A stretch of 64,000 nt of DNA from Ornithinimicrobium sediminis (GTDB lineage: Bacteria > Actinomycetota > Actinomycetes > Actinomycetales > Dermatophilaceae), in assembly GCF_021272345.1 (NCBI RefSeq), contig NZ_JAJSDQ010000005.1:1-64000 (forward strand), written 5' to 3'. Below the pieces are notes generated by a model that worked only from the letters and a program-made list of their open reading frames with translations, was not told the origin of the DNA and ran no database searches. This document shows, one piece after another, positions 26,807 through 36,578 of the stretch. The stretch's first letter is position 1. The number at the start of each line of letters is the position of its first letter. The translations under genes were made by a program, and so were the position numbers.

Positions 26807-28147
26807 GTGACCCCGCGCCTACTGGCAGTGCTCACTGCCCTGTTCCTCGGCGTGTTCCTCGGCCCGGCCGCGGCGGCCGTGGCCTCAGGGCACCCGGCTG
26901 GGATGCATGGCGGCCCCACGCTCAGCAGCGTCGCGCAGGACAGTGAGGAGTCCCTGCAGGGGACGCTGCGCGGCCCTGACCGGGAGGCCGTCTCCGGCGT
27001 GACGGTCACCGTCACCCAGGACGGTGCGGAGGTCGGGTCCACGACCACCGGCGACGACGGCAGATGGACGGTCCCGGTCCCTGGCCCCGGCGCCTACACG
27101 GTCACGCTCGACACCTCGGGCCTGCCGGAGGGTGTGGCCCCCCGGACGGTCGGGGGGGACGTCCTCGACGAGGTCGTGGTCCGACCGGGAGCGAGCCAGG
27201 GCGTGATCTTCCAGCTCGGCGAGGGCGAGCCCGACGACGGCACCGGGGGCGGAGGGTCCTTCGACTGGGGGCGTGCCGCGCAGCTGCTCGTCGAGGGCAT
27301 CAAGTTCGGCGCCATCATCGCCATCACTGCGGTGGGCCTGTCTCTGGTCTTCGGCACCACCAAGCTCATCAACTTCGCCCACGGGGAGTTCGTCACGATC
27401 GGCGCGGTCGCCGCGTTCTTCCTGTCCACGAGCCCGGGCAACCTTCCTCTTGTCCTGGCAGCGGTGCTCGCGATGGTCGTGGCCGCTGTCGTCTCCGGCG
27501 GCTTCGAGGTCGCCATGTGGCGTCCGCTGCGCAACCGGGGCACCGGGCTCATCCAGATGTTCATCGTCGCCATCGGGCTGGCGCTGCTGCTGCGACACGT
27601 CGTGCTCATCGTGTTCGGGTCCCGCCGGCGCCAGTACGACGAGTACACGCTGCAGCAGGCCTGGGACCTGGGTCTGTTCCGCATCACGCCCCGCGACCTG
27701 ACCATCACCTTGCTCTCCTTCGCGATCATGCTGGCGGTGGCGCTCATGCTGCAGCGCACCCAGATCGGCAAGGCCATGCGAGCGGTCAACGACAACAGCG
27801 ACCTCGCCAGGGCATCGGGCATCGACGTCGAGCGCGTCATCCTGGTCGTCTGGATCCTCGGAGGGGCGCTCGCCGGTCTCGGGGGAGTGTTCTTCGGCCT
27901 CACCCAGGCGGTCTACCCGGAGATGGGCTTCGCGCTCCTGCTCCTCATGTTCGCGGCCGTCATCCTCGGGGGTCTGGGCAGCGCCTACGGGGCCATGATC
28001 GGGGCTCTGGTGATCGGGGTCGTGTCGCAGATGTCGACGTTGTGGTTCCCGGCCTCCTTGCAGTACATGTGGGCGTTGTTGGCCATGATCATCGTGCTGC
28101 TCGTCCGGCCACAGGGCATCCTGGGCCGCCGTGAGCGGGTCGGCTGA
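26807..28147 (+). CDS. livH: LivH-type ABC permease with an N-terminal extracytoplasmic domain
   Basis: 446 aa. Residues 1-26 form a signal peptide (LLAVLTALFLGVFLGPAAAAVA). Residues about 50-135 look like a carboxypeptidase-regulatory/Ig-like beta domain (GTLRGPDREAVSGVTVTVTQDG...TTTGDDGRWTVPVPGPGAYTVTL). From about 160 follows a normal LivH permease: GIKFGAIIAITAVGLSLVFGTTKLINFAHGEF, MWRPLRNRGTGLIQ, and the EAA-like QIGKAMRAVNDNSDLARASGIDVERV loop. LivH proteins are usually about 300 aa, so the front 160 residues are an addition outside the membrane. The start is GTG 26807. First gene of an operon with livM, livG and livF. Exact substrate (branched-chain amino acids, or another Liv-class solute) is not provable. 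Confidence 0.88.
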   Translation: MTPRLLAVLTALFLGVFLGPAAAAVASGHPAGMHGGPTLSSVAQDSEESLQGTLRGPDREAVSGVTVTVTQDGAEVGSTTTGDDGRWTVPVPGPGAYTVTLDTSGLPEGVAPRTVGGDVLDEVVVRPGASQGVIFQLGEGEPDDGTGGGGSFDWGRAAQLLVEGIKFGAIIAITAVGLSLVFGTTKLINFAHGEFVTIGAVAAFFLSTSPGNLPLVLAAVLAMVVAAVVSGGFEVAMWRPLRNRGTGLIQMFIVAIGLALLLRHVVLIVFGSRRRQYDEYTLQQAWDLGLFRITPRDLTITLLSFAIMLAVALMLQRTQIGKAMRAVNDNSDLARASGIDVERVILVVWILGGALAGLGGVFFGLTQAVYPEMGFALLLLMFAAVILGGLGSAYGAMIGALVIGVVSQMSTLWFPASLQYMWALLAMIIVLLVRPQGILGRRERVG

Positions 28148-28158
28148 GGAGACTGCAG

Positions 28159-29148
28159 ATGGACTTCCTGGCAATCCTGACCAACGCGCTGCGTGGCGCC
28201 CTGGGGCCTGAGGCCGCCATCTACGCCCTGGCCGCCGTGGGGCTCAACGTCCACTTCGGCTACACCGGCCTGCTCAACTTCGGCCAGGTGGGCTTCATGC
28301 TGGTCGGGGCGTACGGCACCGCGATATCGGTGCTCTCCTTCGAGCTGCCGCTCGGCGTGGGGGTGCTGGTGGGCATAGCCTGTGCCGTCGTCCTCGCCCT
28401 GATCCTCGGCATCCCCACGCTGCGCCTGCGCGGCGACTATCTCGCGATCGCGACGATCGCGGCGGCGGAGGTGCTCCGGTACCTCTACCGGTCCGAGTGG
28501 GCCGAGCCCCTCACGGGTGGGGTCTTCGGCCTGAAGCAGTTCGCGGACGGCTTCTTCGAGCTCAACCCGTTCACCGGTGCGCTGGACCTCGGTCCGTTCG
28601 ACTTCAGTGCCAGGGCCCTGTGGCTGATGGTCGTCGCTTGGAGCGCCGCGTTGCTCGCGGCCGGCTTCGTGGGGCTGCTCGTCCACAGCCCGTGGGGCCG
28701 GGTGCTGCGCTCGGTCCGCGAGGACGAGCTGGCTGCGCGCAGCCTCGGCAAGAACGTCTTCGCCTACAAGATGCAGTCGCTCGTCCTGGGCGGCGTCTTC
28801 GGCGCGATCGCCGGGTCCCTGCTGGCGGTCAACAGCCAGTCGCTCAACCCGGACAGCTTCATGCCCATCATCACGTTCTACCTCTGGACGATCATGATCC
28901 TCGGCGGGGCGAGCCGGGTCATGGGTCCGATCCTGGGGTCCGTGGTCTTCTGGTTCCTGCTCACCTTCCTCGACTCGTTCCTGCGGCAGGCGATCGGTGC
29001 GGGGCTCATCCCCTCGAGCGTGCTGGCACCGAGCGACATCGGTGCTGTGCGGTTCGCTGCGGTCGGGCTCGGGCTCATGCTGCTCATGATCTTCAGACCT
29101 GCAGGCCTGATCGGCAACCAGAAGGAGCTGCGTCTCGATGTCCGGTGA
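28159..29148 (+). CDS. livM: LivM-type ABC permease
   Basis: 329 aa membrane subunit. AAIYALAAVGLNVHFGYTGLLNFGQVGFMLVGAYG and GIPTLRLRGDYLAIATIAAAEVLRYLY are LivM signatures. The loop GRVLRSVREDELAARSLGKNVFAYKMQSLVLGG is the ATPase-contact motif. A GAGGAG site precedes the ATG at 28159. It overlaps livG by 11 bases in another frame. Confidence 0.92.
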   Translation: MDFLAILTNALRGALGPEAAIYALAAVGLNVHFGYTGLLNFGQVGFMLVGAYGTAISVLSFELPLGVGVLVGIACAVVLALILGIPTLRLRGDYLAIATIAAAEVLRYLYRSEWAEPLTGGVFGLKQFADGFFELNPFTGALDLGPFDFSARALWLMVVAWSAALLAAGFVGLLVHSPWGRVLRSVREDELAARSLGKNVFAYKMQSLVLGGVFGAIAGSLLAVNSQSLNPDSFMPIITFYLWTIMILGGASRVMGPILGSVVFWFLLTFLDSFLRQAIGAGLIPSSVLAPSDIGAVRFAAVGLGLMLLMIFRPAGLIGNQKELRLDVR

Positions 29149-30109
29149 GCACGAGACCTCCGGGGAGGAGGTCCTGCACGAGCGGGAGGAGCTGGCGCAG
29201 GCCGAGCACGCCATCGCCGAGTCGAGCCCGTCGGTCGGTGCGGTGCGAGCCGCCGAGGCGCTGGCGGACGTGGAGCCGGTGCCCGGGGTGGCCAAGCTCG
29301 ACCCCATCCTGGTCGCCGACAACGTCAGCCGGCACTTCGGCGGGGTGCGGGCCGTCGAGGTCGATCACCTGGAGGTGCAGCGCGGCACCATCACGGCCCT
29401 GATCGGCCCGAACGGTGCCGGCAAGTCGACCTTCTTCAACCTTGTCACCGGGTTCGACCAGCCCGACTCCGGCAGCTGGTCGTTCGACGGCACCGACATC
29501 ACCGGCACCTCCGCCTACCGCATCGCCCGGCTCGGCATGGTGCGCACGTTCCAGCTGACCAAAGCGCTGATGCGCCTCACGACGCTCGAGAACGTCATGC
29601 TGGGTGCCACGGCGCAGCGTGGTGAGCGCATGCTGGTGGCGCCCCTGCGCATGGTCTGGAAGCGGCAGGAGCGGGACATCGAGCAGCGCTCCGACGAGCT
29701 CCTGGAGCGCTTCCGCCTGTCGCACATGCGTGACGAGTACGCCGGCACCATGTCGGGGGGCCAGCGCAAGCTGCTGGAGATGGCGCGAGCACTCATGGTG
29801 AACCCGTCCATGGTCATGCTCGACGAGCCGATGGCCGGGGTGAACCCGGCACTCACCCAGTCGCTGCTGGGTCACATCCAGGCGCTGCGGGACGAGGGCA
29901 TGACGATCGTGCTGGTCGAGCACGACATGGACGTGATCATGTCGATCAGCGACTGGATCGTCTGCTTCGCCGAAGGCAAGGTGATCGCCGAAGGACGTCC
30001 GTCGGACATCCGCACCAACCGTGCCGTGATCGACGCCTACCTGGGCGCCCGACGGGCACTGCCCGACAGGGCCGACACACCGAAGCCCGTGACGGAGGAC
30101 GAGACATGA
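29138..30109 (+). CDS. livG: LivG-type ABC ATPase
   Basis: 323 aa. The first 60 or so residues are an acidic helical extension (EEVLHEREELAQAEHAIAES) not found in most LivG proteins. The NBD follows with Walker A GPNGAGKST, Q-loop FQLTKAL, signature MSGGQRKLLEMARALM and Walker B MVMLDEPMAGVNP; the MAGVNP form is the LivG hallmark. The ATG at 29138 lies inside livM. It overlaps livF by ATGA. Confidence 0.93.
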   Translation: MSGEHETSGEEVLHEREELAQAEHAIAESSPSVGAVRAAEALADVEPVPGVAKLDPILVADNVSRHFGGVRAVEVDHLEVQRGTITALIGPNGAGKSTFFNLVTGFDQPDSGSWSFDGTDITGTSAYRIARLGMVRTFQLTKALMRLTTLENVMLGATAQRGERMLVAPLRMVWKRQERDIEQRSDELLERFRLSHMRDEYAGTMSGGQRKLLEMARALMVNPSMVMLDEPMAGVNPALTQSLLGHIQALRDEGMTIVLVEHDMDVIMSISDWIVCFAEGKVIAEGRPSDIRTNRAVIDAYLGARRALPDRADTPKPVTEDET

Positions 30110-30843
30110 GCGAGGACCAGGCGGTCCTGTGGACCGAGGATCTGGTGGCCGGCTACAGCCCGGAGGTCGACATCCTCAACGGCTGCAACGTGCATGTGCT
30201 GCCACGTGAGCTCGTCGGCATCATCGGACCCAACGGTGCGGGCAAGTCCACCCTGGTCAAGGCGATGTTCGGGCTGGTCCCGGTGCGCTCCGGCCACGTC
30301 AGGCTGCGCGGTGAGGACATCACCTCCCGTCCGGCCAACAAGCTGGTGGCCGCAGGGCTGGGCTATGTCCCGCAGAACAACAACATCTTCCCCTCGCTGA
30401 CGGTTCAGGAGAACCTGCAGATGGGGATGTACCTCCGTCCCAAGGAGTACGACGTCCGCTTCGCCGAGGTGGGCGACCTCTTCCCGCTGCTGGCCGACCG
30501 CAGGACGCAGCGAGCGGGCTCGCTCTCCGGCGGCGAGCGTCAGGTGGTGGCCATGGGTCGTGCGCTCATGACGGACCCCGACGTGCTGTTCCTCGACGAG
30601 CCGTCGGCGGGGTTGTCACCGATGATGCAGGACACCGTCTTCGAGGCCGTCGCCCGGATCAACAAGGCAGGAGTGTCCATCCTCATGGTCGAGCAGAACG
30701 CCCGGCAGTGCCTGGACATCTCCGACCGCGCCTACGTGCTCGACCAGGGCAAGGAGGCCTACACCGGCACCGGCAGCGAGCTGGCCCGCGACCCCAAGGT
30801 GATCGAGCTCTATCTCGGCACCCTGGCACGCACCGACACCTGA
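30106..30843 (+). CDS. livF: LivF-type ABC ATPase
   Basis: 245 aa NBD. Walker A GPNGAGKSTLVKA, the QNNNIFPSLTVQENLQMGMYL stretch, signature LSGGERQVVAMGRALM, Walker B VLFLDEPSAGLSP and H-loop LMVEQN (the family has Q-N instead of the usual H) are all LivF-typical. Translationally coupled to livG (ATGA). It is followed by a strong hairpin shared with the convergent binding-protein gene. Confidence 0.94.
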   Translation: MSEDQAVLWTEDLVAGYSPEVDILNGCNVHVLPRELVGIIGPNGAGKSTLVKAMFGLVPVRSGHVRLRGEDITSRPANKLVAAGLGYVPQNNNIFPSLTVQENLQMGMYLRPKEYDVRFAEVGDLFPLLADRRTQRAGSLSGGERQVVAMGRALMTDPDVLFLDEPSAGLSPMMQDTVFEAVARINKAGVSILMVEQNARQCLDISDRAYVLDQGKEAYTGTGSELARDPKVIELYLGTLARTDT

Positions 30844-30894
30844 CGAGGACCCCGGCGCTGTGGCAGTTCCGCCCGACCGCACTGAGCGGCCGTC

Positions 30895-30937
30895 ACGAGT
30901 GCGGCCCGGCCCCCGAGGGGGACCGGGCCGCACTCGT
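30895..30937. terminator. bidirectional hairpin terminator between livF and livK
   Basis: 15-base perfect arms ACGAGTGCGGCCCGG (30895-30909) and CCGGGCCGCACTCGT (30923-30937) enclose a C5/G5 inner stem with a short loop. It lies 51 bases after livF and 14 bases after the convergent livK stop. Symmetry suits termination in both directions. Confidence 0.8.
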
Positions 30938-30951
30938 CAGTCAGGCAGCTG

Positions 30952-32316
30952 TCACTCGGTGGGGTTGGACTCCACCGTCTCCACGCTCTGCAGCTCACCG
31001 TCGGCGTCGAACTCGTAGACCTCGATGGTCGCACGGCCCGGCTCGCCGGCCTCGGTGAAGTCCAGCGGGCCGGAGGCACCGTTGTAGTCGATGTCCTCAC
31101 CGTCGGCCAGCAGGTCGCGGCACTCCTCGAACGAGGTGCACTCCGTCCCGCCCTGGGTCACGTCGTTCACGGACTCCTTGAAGTCCATCGCGTTGACCGA
31201 GCCCGCGGCCTCGGCGGCCAGCGCCATGGTCACCACGCAGTCGTACACCTGCGGGGCGAAGGTGGTGTCCTCCAGCTCCGGGTCGAACTCCGCGAGCTTG
31301 TCCAGGAACTCGGGGTTGTCGGCTGAGGCCGGGGCGGTGCCCTTCATCCCCGCGATGATCGTGGGGTCGGACTCGTTGACGATGCTGCCGAGGTCACCCG
31401 AGCGCAGTCCGTCCGCGCCGTAGATGCCCGTCGACTCCGGGGTCAGGCCCGCTTCGAAGAGGCCCTGCAGGATCTGCGCGCCCTCCTCGAAGGCGACGAC
31501 GACCACAGCGTCCGGCTCGGCGGACACGACCGACTCCACCGCCGCGTTGAACTCGGTGGCGTTGGGGTCGTAGGTCTCGTTGAGCGCGACGGTCGCACCG
31601 GCGTTCTCGAGCGCCTCGGCCGTCGCGTCAGCCAGCCCGCGACCGTAGTCGTCGGCACGGGCGACGATGGCCACGTTCGACCACCCGTCGTTGACGATGG
31701 TGTTGGCCAGCACGGGTCCCTGCAGCGCGTCGCTCGGGGCGGTGCGGATGTACAGACCGTCGTCCTCGTAGTCCGTGAAGGTAGGCGCCGTGTTGGAGCC
31801 GGAGCACTGCATGACACCGGCTCCCGTGATCCGGTCGATCACGGCGAGGGACATGCCCGACGCAGCAGCACCGACGATGGCGCTCACGTCCTGGGAGAGG
31901 ATGCGGTCGGCCGAGGCCTGCGCCACGGTGTCCTGCCCGGCCTCGTCGCCCGCGATGGCGTCGGGGACCTCGTTGCCCAGGACTCCACCGGCATCGTTGA
32001 TGTCGGAGATGGCCAGGCCGAGAGCCGTGATCTGGGGCGGTCCCAGGAAGGCGAGCTGTCCGGTCTCGGGAAGGATGTAGCCCAGGGTGAACGTGTCGCC
32101 GGTGTTGCCGTCCCCACCTGCGCCGGCGCCCTCGGTCTCCCCGGCCATGTCGTCCCCGGTCTCGCCGGCCATGTCGTCGGTCCCGGCTGCGTCGTCGGTC
32201 TGCTCCGCTGCCGTCGTGGTGTCGTCGGCGGTGCCGTCCTCGTCGCCTCCACAGGCCGCGAGCAGTGCGACCGCGGACAGTGCCGCCACCGCCTTCAGGT
32301 GCGTGGTCCTACGCAT
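30952..32316 (-). CDS. livK: LivK-type substrate-binding lipoprotein
   Basis: 454 aa exported solute-binding protein. MRRTTHLKAVAALSAVALLAACGG is a lipoprotein signal with lipobox LAAC. A low-complexity acidic linker (about 25-70) has DDMAGET twice. The periplasmic-binding fold starts FTLGYILPETGQLAFLGPPQI and includes AIVGAAASGMSLAVI and the QCSGSNTAPTFTDY segment. Start ATG 32316 follows an AGAGGG site. It faces the livHMGF operon rather than leading it. It is the likely receptor for that transporter, and Lgt in this window would lipidate it. Ligand unknown. Confidence 0.9.
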   Translation of the reverse strand: MRRTTHLKAVAALSAVALLAACGGDEDGTADDTTTAAEQTDDAAGTDDMAGETGDDMAGETEGAGAGGDGNTGDTFTLGYILPETGQLAFLGPPQITALGLAISDINDAGGVLGNEVPDAIAGDEAGQDTVAQASADRILSQDVSAIVGAAASGMSLAVIDRITGAGVMQCSGSNTAPTFTDYEDDGLYIRTAPSDALQGPVLANTIVNDGWSNVAIVARADDYGRGLADATAEALENAGATVALNETYDPNATEFNAAVESVVSAEPDAVVVVAFEEGAQILQGLFEAGLTPESTGIYGADGLRSGDLGSIVNESDPTIIAGMKGTAPASADNPEFLDKLAEFDPELEDTTFAPQVYDCVVTMALAAEAAGSVNAMDFKESVNDVTQGGTECTSFEECRDLLADGEDIDYNGASGPLDFTEAGEPGRATIEVYEFDADGELQSVETVESNPTE

Positions 32317-32339
32317 ATCGTCCCTCTCATCGAGCTCCT

Positions 32340-32354
32340 GGGGCCGGCGGCCCC
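32340..32354. repeat. short GC hairpin in the livK leader
   Basis: GGGGCC GGC GGCCCC, six paired bases with a 3-base loop, lies 24 bases upstream of the livK start codon. It may form in the livK mRNA leader. A TAGTGT hexamer on the minus strand at 32372-32367 is a weak candidate -10 for livK. Confidence 0.35.
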
Positions 32355-32474
32355 GCACGAGGCCTCACACTACGCACGCGAGGGCTTGTGTTACATGGTC
32401 GTCACCAAACTGTGACCAAGTGTGGGCCGGTGACGAGCACACGATCCCGGCAGCCGCTCGACGGCACCGACGGA

Positions 32475-32504
32475 TTGACCCGCTACTTCCCGCGCGGTTA
32501 AGGT
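32475..32504 (+). promoter_or_regulatory. rpsA promoter
   Basis: TTGACC (32475-32480) and TAAGGT (32499-32504), separated by 18 bases, form the best sigma-70-like promoter in the window. Expected start of transcription is near 32511, giving a leader of about 140 bases before rpsA. Confidence 0.65.
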
Positions 32505-32650
32505 GGACCCGCGTCAGGCGTGCCCTCATGCCTGCGCTCGCACCACTTGTCCATCCGGGCGGGGTTCGAGCACGTGCCCGCATCTCGATGCGCCGTGTGG
32601 TCGTGCGCCTCCGCCCGCCAACGACTGTCCACAATCGGAGCCCCTACTAC
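32505..32650 (+). other. long untranslated leader of rpsA
   Basis: About 140 bases between the predicted start of transcription and ATG 32651, with no start-codon-led ORF worth calling. In several bacteria S1 represses its own mRNA through the leader, so a regulatory role is plausible. A weak GGAG lies at 32637-32640. The rest of the 334-base gap, 32317-32474, holds the livK control region. Confidence 0.4.
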
Positions 32651-34150
32651 ATGACTGCCACCACGGCCACCACGGCCCCCTCCCAGATCGCTGTCAACGA
32701 CATCGGGTCCACGGAGGAGCTGCTCGCGGCGATCGACGCCACGATCAAGAACTTCAACGACGGAGACATCGTCCAAGGTGTCATCGTCAAGGTCGACCGG
32801 GACGAGGTCCTGCTCGACATCGGCTACAAGACCGAGGGTGTCATCCCCTCTCGCGAGCTGGCCATCAAGCACGATGTCGACCCCTCCGAGGTCGTCAGCG
32901 TCGGCGACGACGTCGAAGCCCTCGTCCTGCAGAAGGAGGACAAGGAGGGTCGCCTGATCCTGTCCAAGAAGCGCGCCCAGTACGAGCGCGCCTGGGGCTC
33001 GATCGAGCAGATCAAGGAGGAGGACGGCGTCGTCACCGGCACCGTCATCGAGGTCGTCAAGGGCGGCCTCATCCTCGACATCGGTCTGCGCGGCTTCCTG
33101 CCGGCCTCCCTCGTGGAGATGCGACGGGTGCGCGACCTGCAGCCCTACGTCGGCAAGCAGATCGAGGCGAAGATCATCGAGCTGGACAAGAACCGCAACA
33201 ACGTGGTCCTGTCCCGCCGCGCCTGGCTCGAGCAGACGCAGTCGGAGGTGCGCACGACCTTCCTCAAGGAGCTGCAGAAGGGGCAGGTGCGCTCGGGTGT
33301 CGTCAGCAGCATCGTCAACTTCGGTGCGTTCGTCGACCTGGGCGGCGGCGTCGACGGACTCGTGCACGTCAGCGAGCTGTCGTGGAAGCACATCGACCAC
33401 CCGGGTGAGGTCGTGGAGGTCGGCGACGAGGTCACCGTCGAGGTGCTCGACGTCGACATGGACCGCGAGCGGGTGTCCCTGTCGCTGAAGGCCACCCAGG
33501 AGGACCCCTGGCAGCACTTCGCGCGCACGCACGCCATCGGCCAGGTCGTGCCCGGCAAGGTCACCAAGCTCGTCCCGTTCGGCGCCTTCGTGCGCGTCGA
33601 GGACGGCATCGAGGGCCTGGTGCACATCTCCGAGCTGGCCGAGCGTCACGTGGAGCTGCCGGAGCAGGTCGTCCAGGTCGGTGCCGACATCTTCGTCAAG
33701 GTCATCGACATCGACCTCGAGCGTCGCCGCATCTCGCTGTCGCTGAAGCAGTCCAACGACGCGGTGGCCGCGGAGTTCGACCCCACCCTCTACGGCATGG
33801 CCGCCGAGTACGACGACCAGGGCAACTACAAGTACCCGGAGGGCTTCGACCCGGAGACCAACGAGTGGCTCGAGGGCTACGAGACGCAGCGTGAGAAGTG
33901 GGAGCGGGAGTACGCCGACGCGCACGCCCGCTGGGAGGCGCACCGCGCCCAGGTCGAGGCGGCAGCAGCAGCCGAGGCGGAGTCCGAGACCGCGGCTCCG
34001 GCGGCGTCCTCGTCCTCGTCCTCGTCCTCGTCGTCCTCCTCGTCCGCGTCCTACTCCTCGGTCGACACGGCCCCGGCCGACGACGCCGGCGGCACGCTGG
34101 CGTCCGACGAGGCACTCGCGGCGCTGCGGGAGAAGCTCACCGGCAACTGA
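32651..34150 (+). CDS. rpsA: 30S ribosomal protein S1
   Basis: 499 aa mRNA-binding ribosomal protein. The start is ATG 32651 (MTATTATTAPSQIAVNDIGS); the open frame extends upstream only by chance. Four S1/OB domains follow: GDIVQGVIVKVDRDEVLLDIGYKTEG, DGVVTGTVIEVVKGGLILDIGLRGFLP, GQVRSGVVSSIVNFGAFVDLG and GQVVPGKVTKLVPFGAFVRVEDG. After the last domain comes an acidic, aromatic linker (about 375-430), an Ala/Glu stretch and a run of 13 serines (453-465). The C-terminus is DEALAALREKLTGN. Four domains is usual for actinobacteria; the serine run is not part of the core fold. Confidence 0.97.
   Translation: MTATTATTAPSQIAVNDIGSTEELLAAIDATIKNFNDGDIVQGVIVKVDRDEVLLDIGYKTEGVIPSRELAIKHDVDPSEVVSVGDDVEALVLQKEDKEGRLILSKKRAQYERAWGSIEQIKEEDGVVTGTVIEVVKGGLILDIGLRGFLPASLVEMRRVRDLQPYVGKQIEAKIIELDKNRNNVVLSRRAWLEQTQSEVRTTFLKELQKGQVRSGVVSSIVNFGAFVDLGGGVDGLVHVSELSWKHIDHPGEVVEVGDEVTVEVLDVDMDRERVSLSLKATQEDPWQHFARTHAIGQVVPGKVTKLVPFGAFVRVEDGIEGLVHISELAERHVELPEQVVQVGADIFVKVIDIDLERRRISLSLKQSNDAVAAEFDPTLYGMAAEYDDQGNYKYPEGFDPETNEWLEGYETQREKWEREYADAHARWEAHRAQVEAAAAAEAESETAAPAASSSSSSSSSSSSSASYSSVDTAPADDAGGTLASDEALAALREKLTGN
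34007..34045 (+). repeat. serine-codon microsatellite in rpsA
   Basis: Thirteen Ser codons made only of tcc and tcg, beginning with four perfect copies of tcctcg (34007-34030). A slippage-prone tract in the disordered tail of S1. Gain or loss of a hexamer keeps the frame. Confidence 0.9.
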
Positions 34151-34209
34151 CACCCACGGCGGGCCTGGTCCTTTCCGGGGGACCACGCAGACCCGCGCGG
34201 GCGCACCTC

Positions 34210-34243
34210 AGGGCCCCGTCCACCTCGCGGTGGGCGGGGCCCT
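34210..34243 (+). terminator. rpsA transcription terminator hairpin
   Basis: AGGGCCCCGTCCACC (34210-34224), loop TCGC, GGTGGGCGGGGCCCT (34229-34243): 15 pairs with one G-T. It lies 60 bases after the rpsA stop. A smaller TGGTCC/GGACCA hairpin (34166-34171, 34180-34185) precedes it. Confidence 0.8.
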
Positions 34244-34652
34244 TGCCCGACTCTACGTCCATGAGGGCTGGTCATGGGTTTGCGCCCGAGCCGGGCGGCC
34301 CCGGGTGCCCGCGTGGCCACCTGCACGCCGGCCTTGAAGCACGCCGCGCCGCCCGTCCGAGCCGCAGGCGTAGGCGGGCCCTGGTCCTCCCCTGGACCAG
34401 CGCGGGGAACCAGACCCTGACCCGTCCCCCGGAGCACCCCGAGCTGGCGGGCCACACCCTGCACGCCGGCGTGCCTGGCCTACGCGGCGGCACCGGGGTA
34501 CCGCCTTCTACGCCAGGGCAGCACCACCGGGCTCCCGCAGCAAGGGCGTCGACCAGCCGCACGGTGCGTCGACCTCACCCTCAGGGAGGCTTCTTGTCCC
34601 TGTCGTGGCCCGCCGTCCCGTGCCATCGGCGGTGGACAGTGTGGGACGGGGA
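34244..34652. other. gene-free stretch with several inverted repeats
   Basis: About 410 bases with no ORF that resembles a protein; the open frames here are compositional. Visible structure: CTGGTCC/GGACCAG (34381-34387, 34394-34400), whose surroundings resemble the TGGTCC hairpin just after rpsA; a 14-bp perfect palindrome GCACGCCGGCGTGC (34461-34474); and a direct repeat gcgtcgacc at 34546 and 34566. In many actinobacteria coaE lies between rpsA and uvrB; no trace of it can be read here. Could hold a small RNA or decayed sequence. Confidence 0.4.
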
Positions 34653-34682
34653 CGGGCCGCCCACCTGATGGTGGGCGGCCCG
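34653..34682 (-). terminator. terminator hairpin of the BCCT transporter gene
   Basis: CGGGCCGCCCACC (34653-34665), loop TGAT, GGTGGGCGGCCCG (34670-34682), 13 perfect pairs. It begins 23 bases after the minus-strand stop at 34706. Confidence 0.75.
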
Positions 34683-34705
34683 CGCGCGTCGTCGAGGCGC
34701 GACGG

Positions 34706-36418
<1,713 letters not shown>

Positions 36419-36566
36419 AGTTTCTCCTCTGAACGTGTCGATAGGGCGTGGCCCGGCGGAGGTCACATTCTCTTCACCGTTGCACAGACAGTCGTGGCTC
36501 TACAAGCTGCGTGAAGTCCTGAGCAGCGATGACGCAGCACGAATGCGGTCTGTCGGACCAGGCGGC

Positions 36567-36572
36567 TACCGT
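36567..36572 (+). promoter_or_regulatory. -10 box of a leaderless promoter for uvrB
   Basis: TACCGT is 6 nt before ATG 36579. No LexA-type palindrome (GAAC-N4-GTTC) was found in the 160-base divergent gap; CTGAACGTGTCGAT near 36431 has only one half-site. Confidence 0.55.
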
Positions 36573-36578
36573 GCTGCC

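Noticed and set aside
26807..28147. Assignment of the permease as UrtB (urea) because of its long N-terminus
   Set aside because: The permease core has LivH-type segments, and the front domain is Ig/carboxypeptidase-regulatory-like rather than the UrtB N-terminal domain. No urease genes are nearby.
32087..32650. N-terminal extension of rpsA (frame open from 32087)
   Set aside because: It would overlap livK on the other strand and the rpsA promoter. The S1 protein properly begins at ATG 32651.
34244..34652. Possible coaE pseudogene after rpsA
   Set aside because: None of the six frames shows the P-loop GLTGGIGSGKS or any other dephospho-CoA kinase segment, so a decayed copy cannot be supported.
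33898..34668. 256-codon plus-strand frame running from inside rpsA into the following gap
   Set aside because: Starts out of frame within rpsA, crosses the terminator hairpin, and the translated sequence is arginine/proline-rich without any family pattern.
36425..36445. LexA-like site near the BCCT/uvrB divergent promoters
   Set aside because: Only one GAAC half-site (GAACGTGTCGAT); the other arm does not match GTTC.
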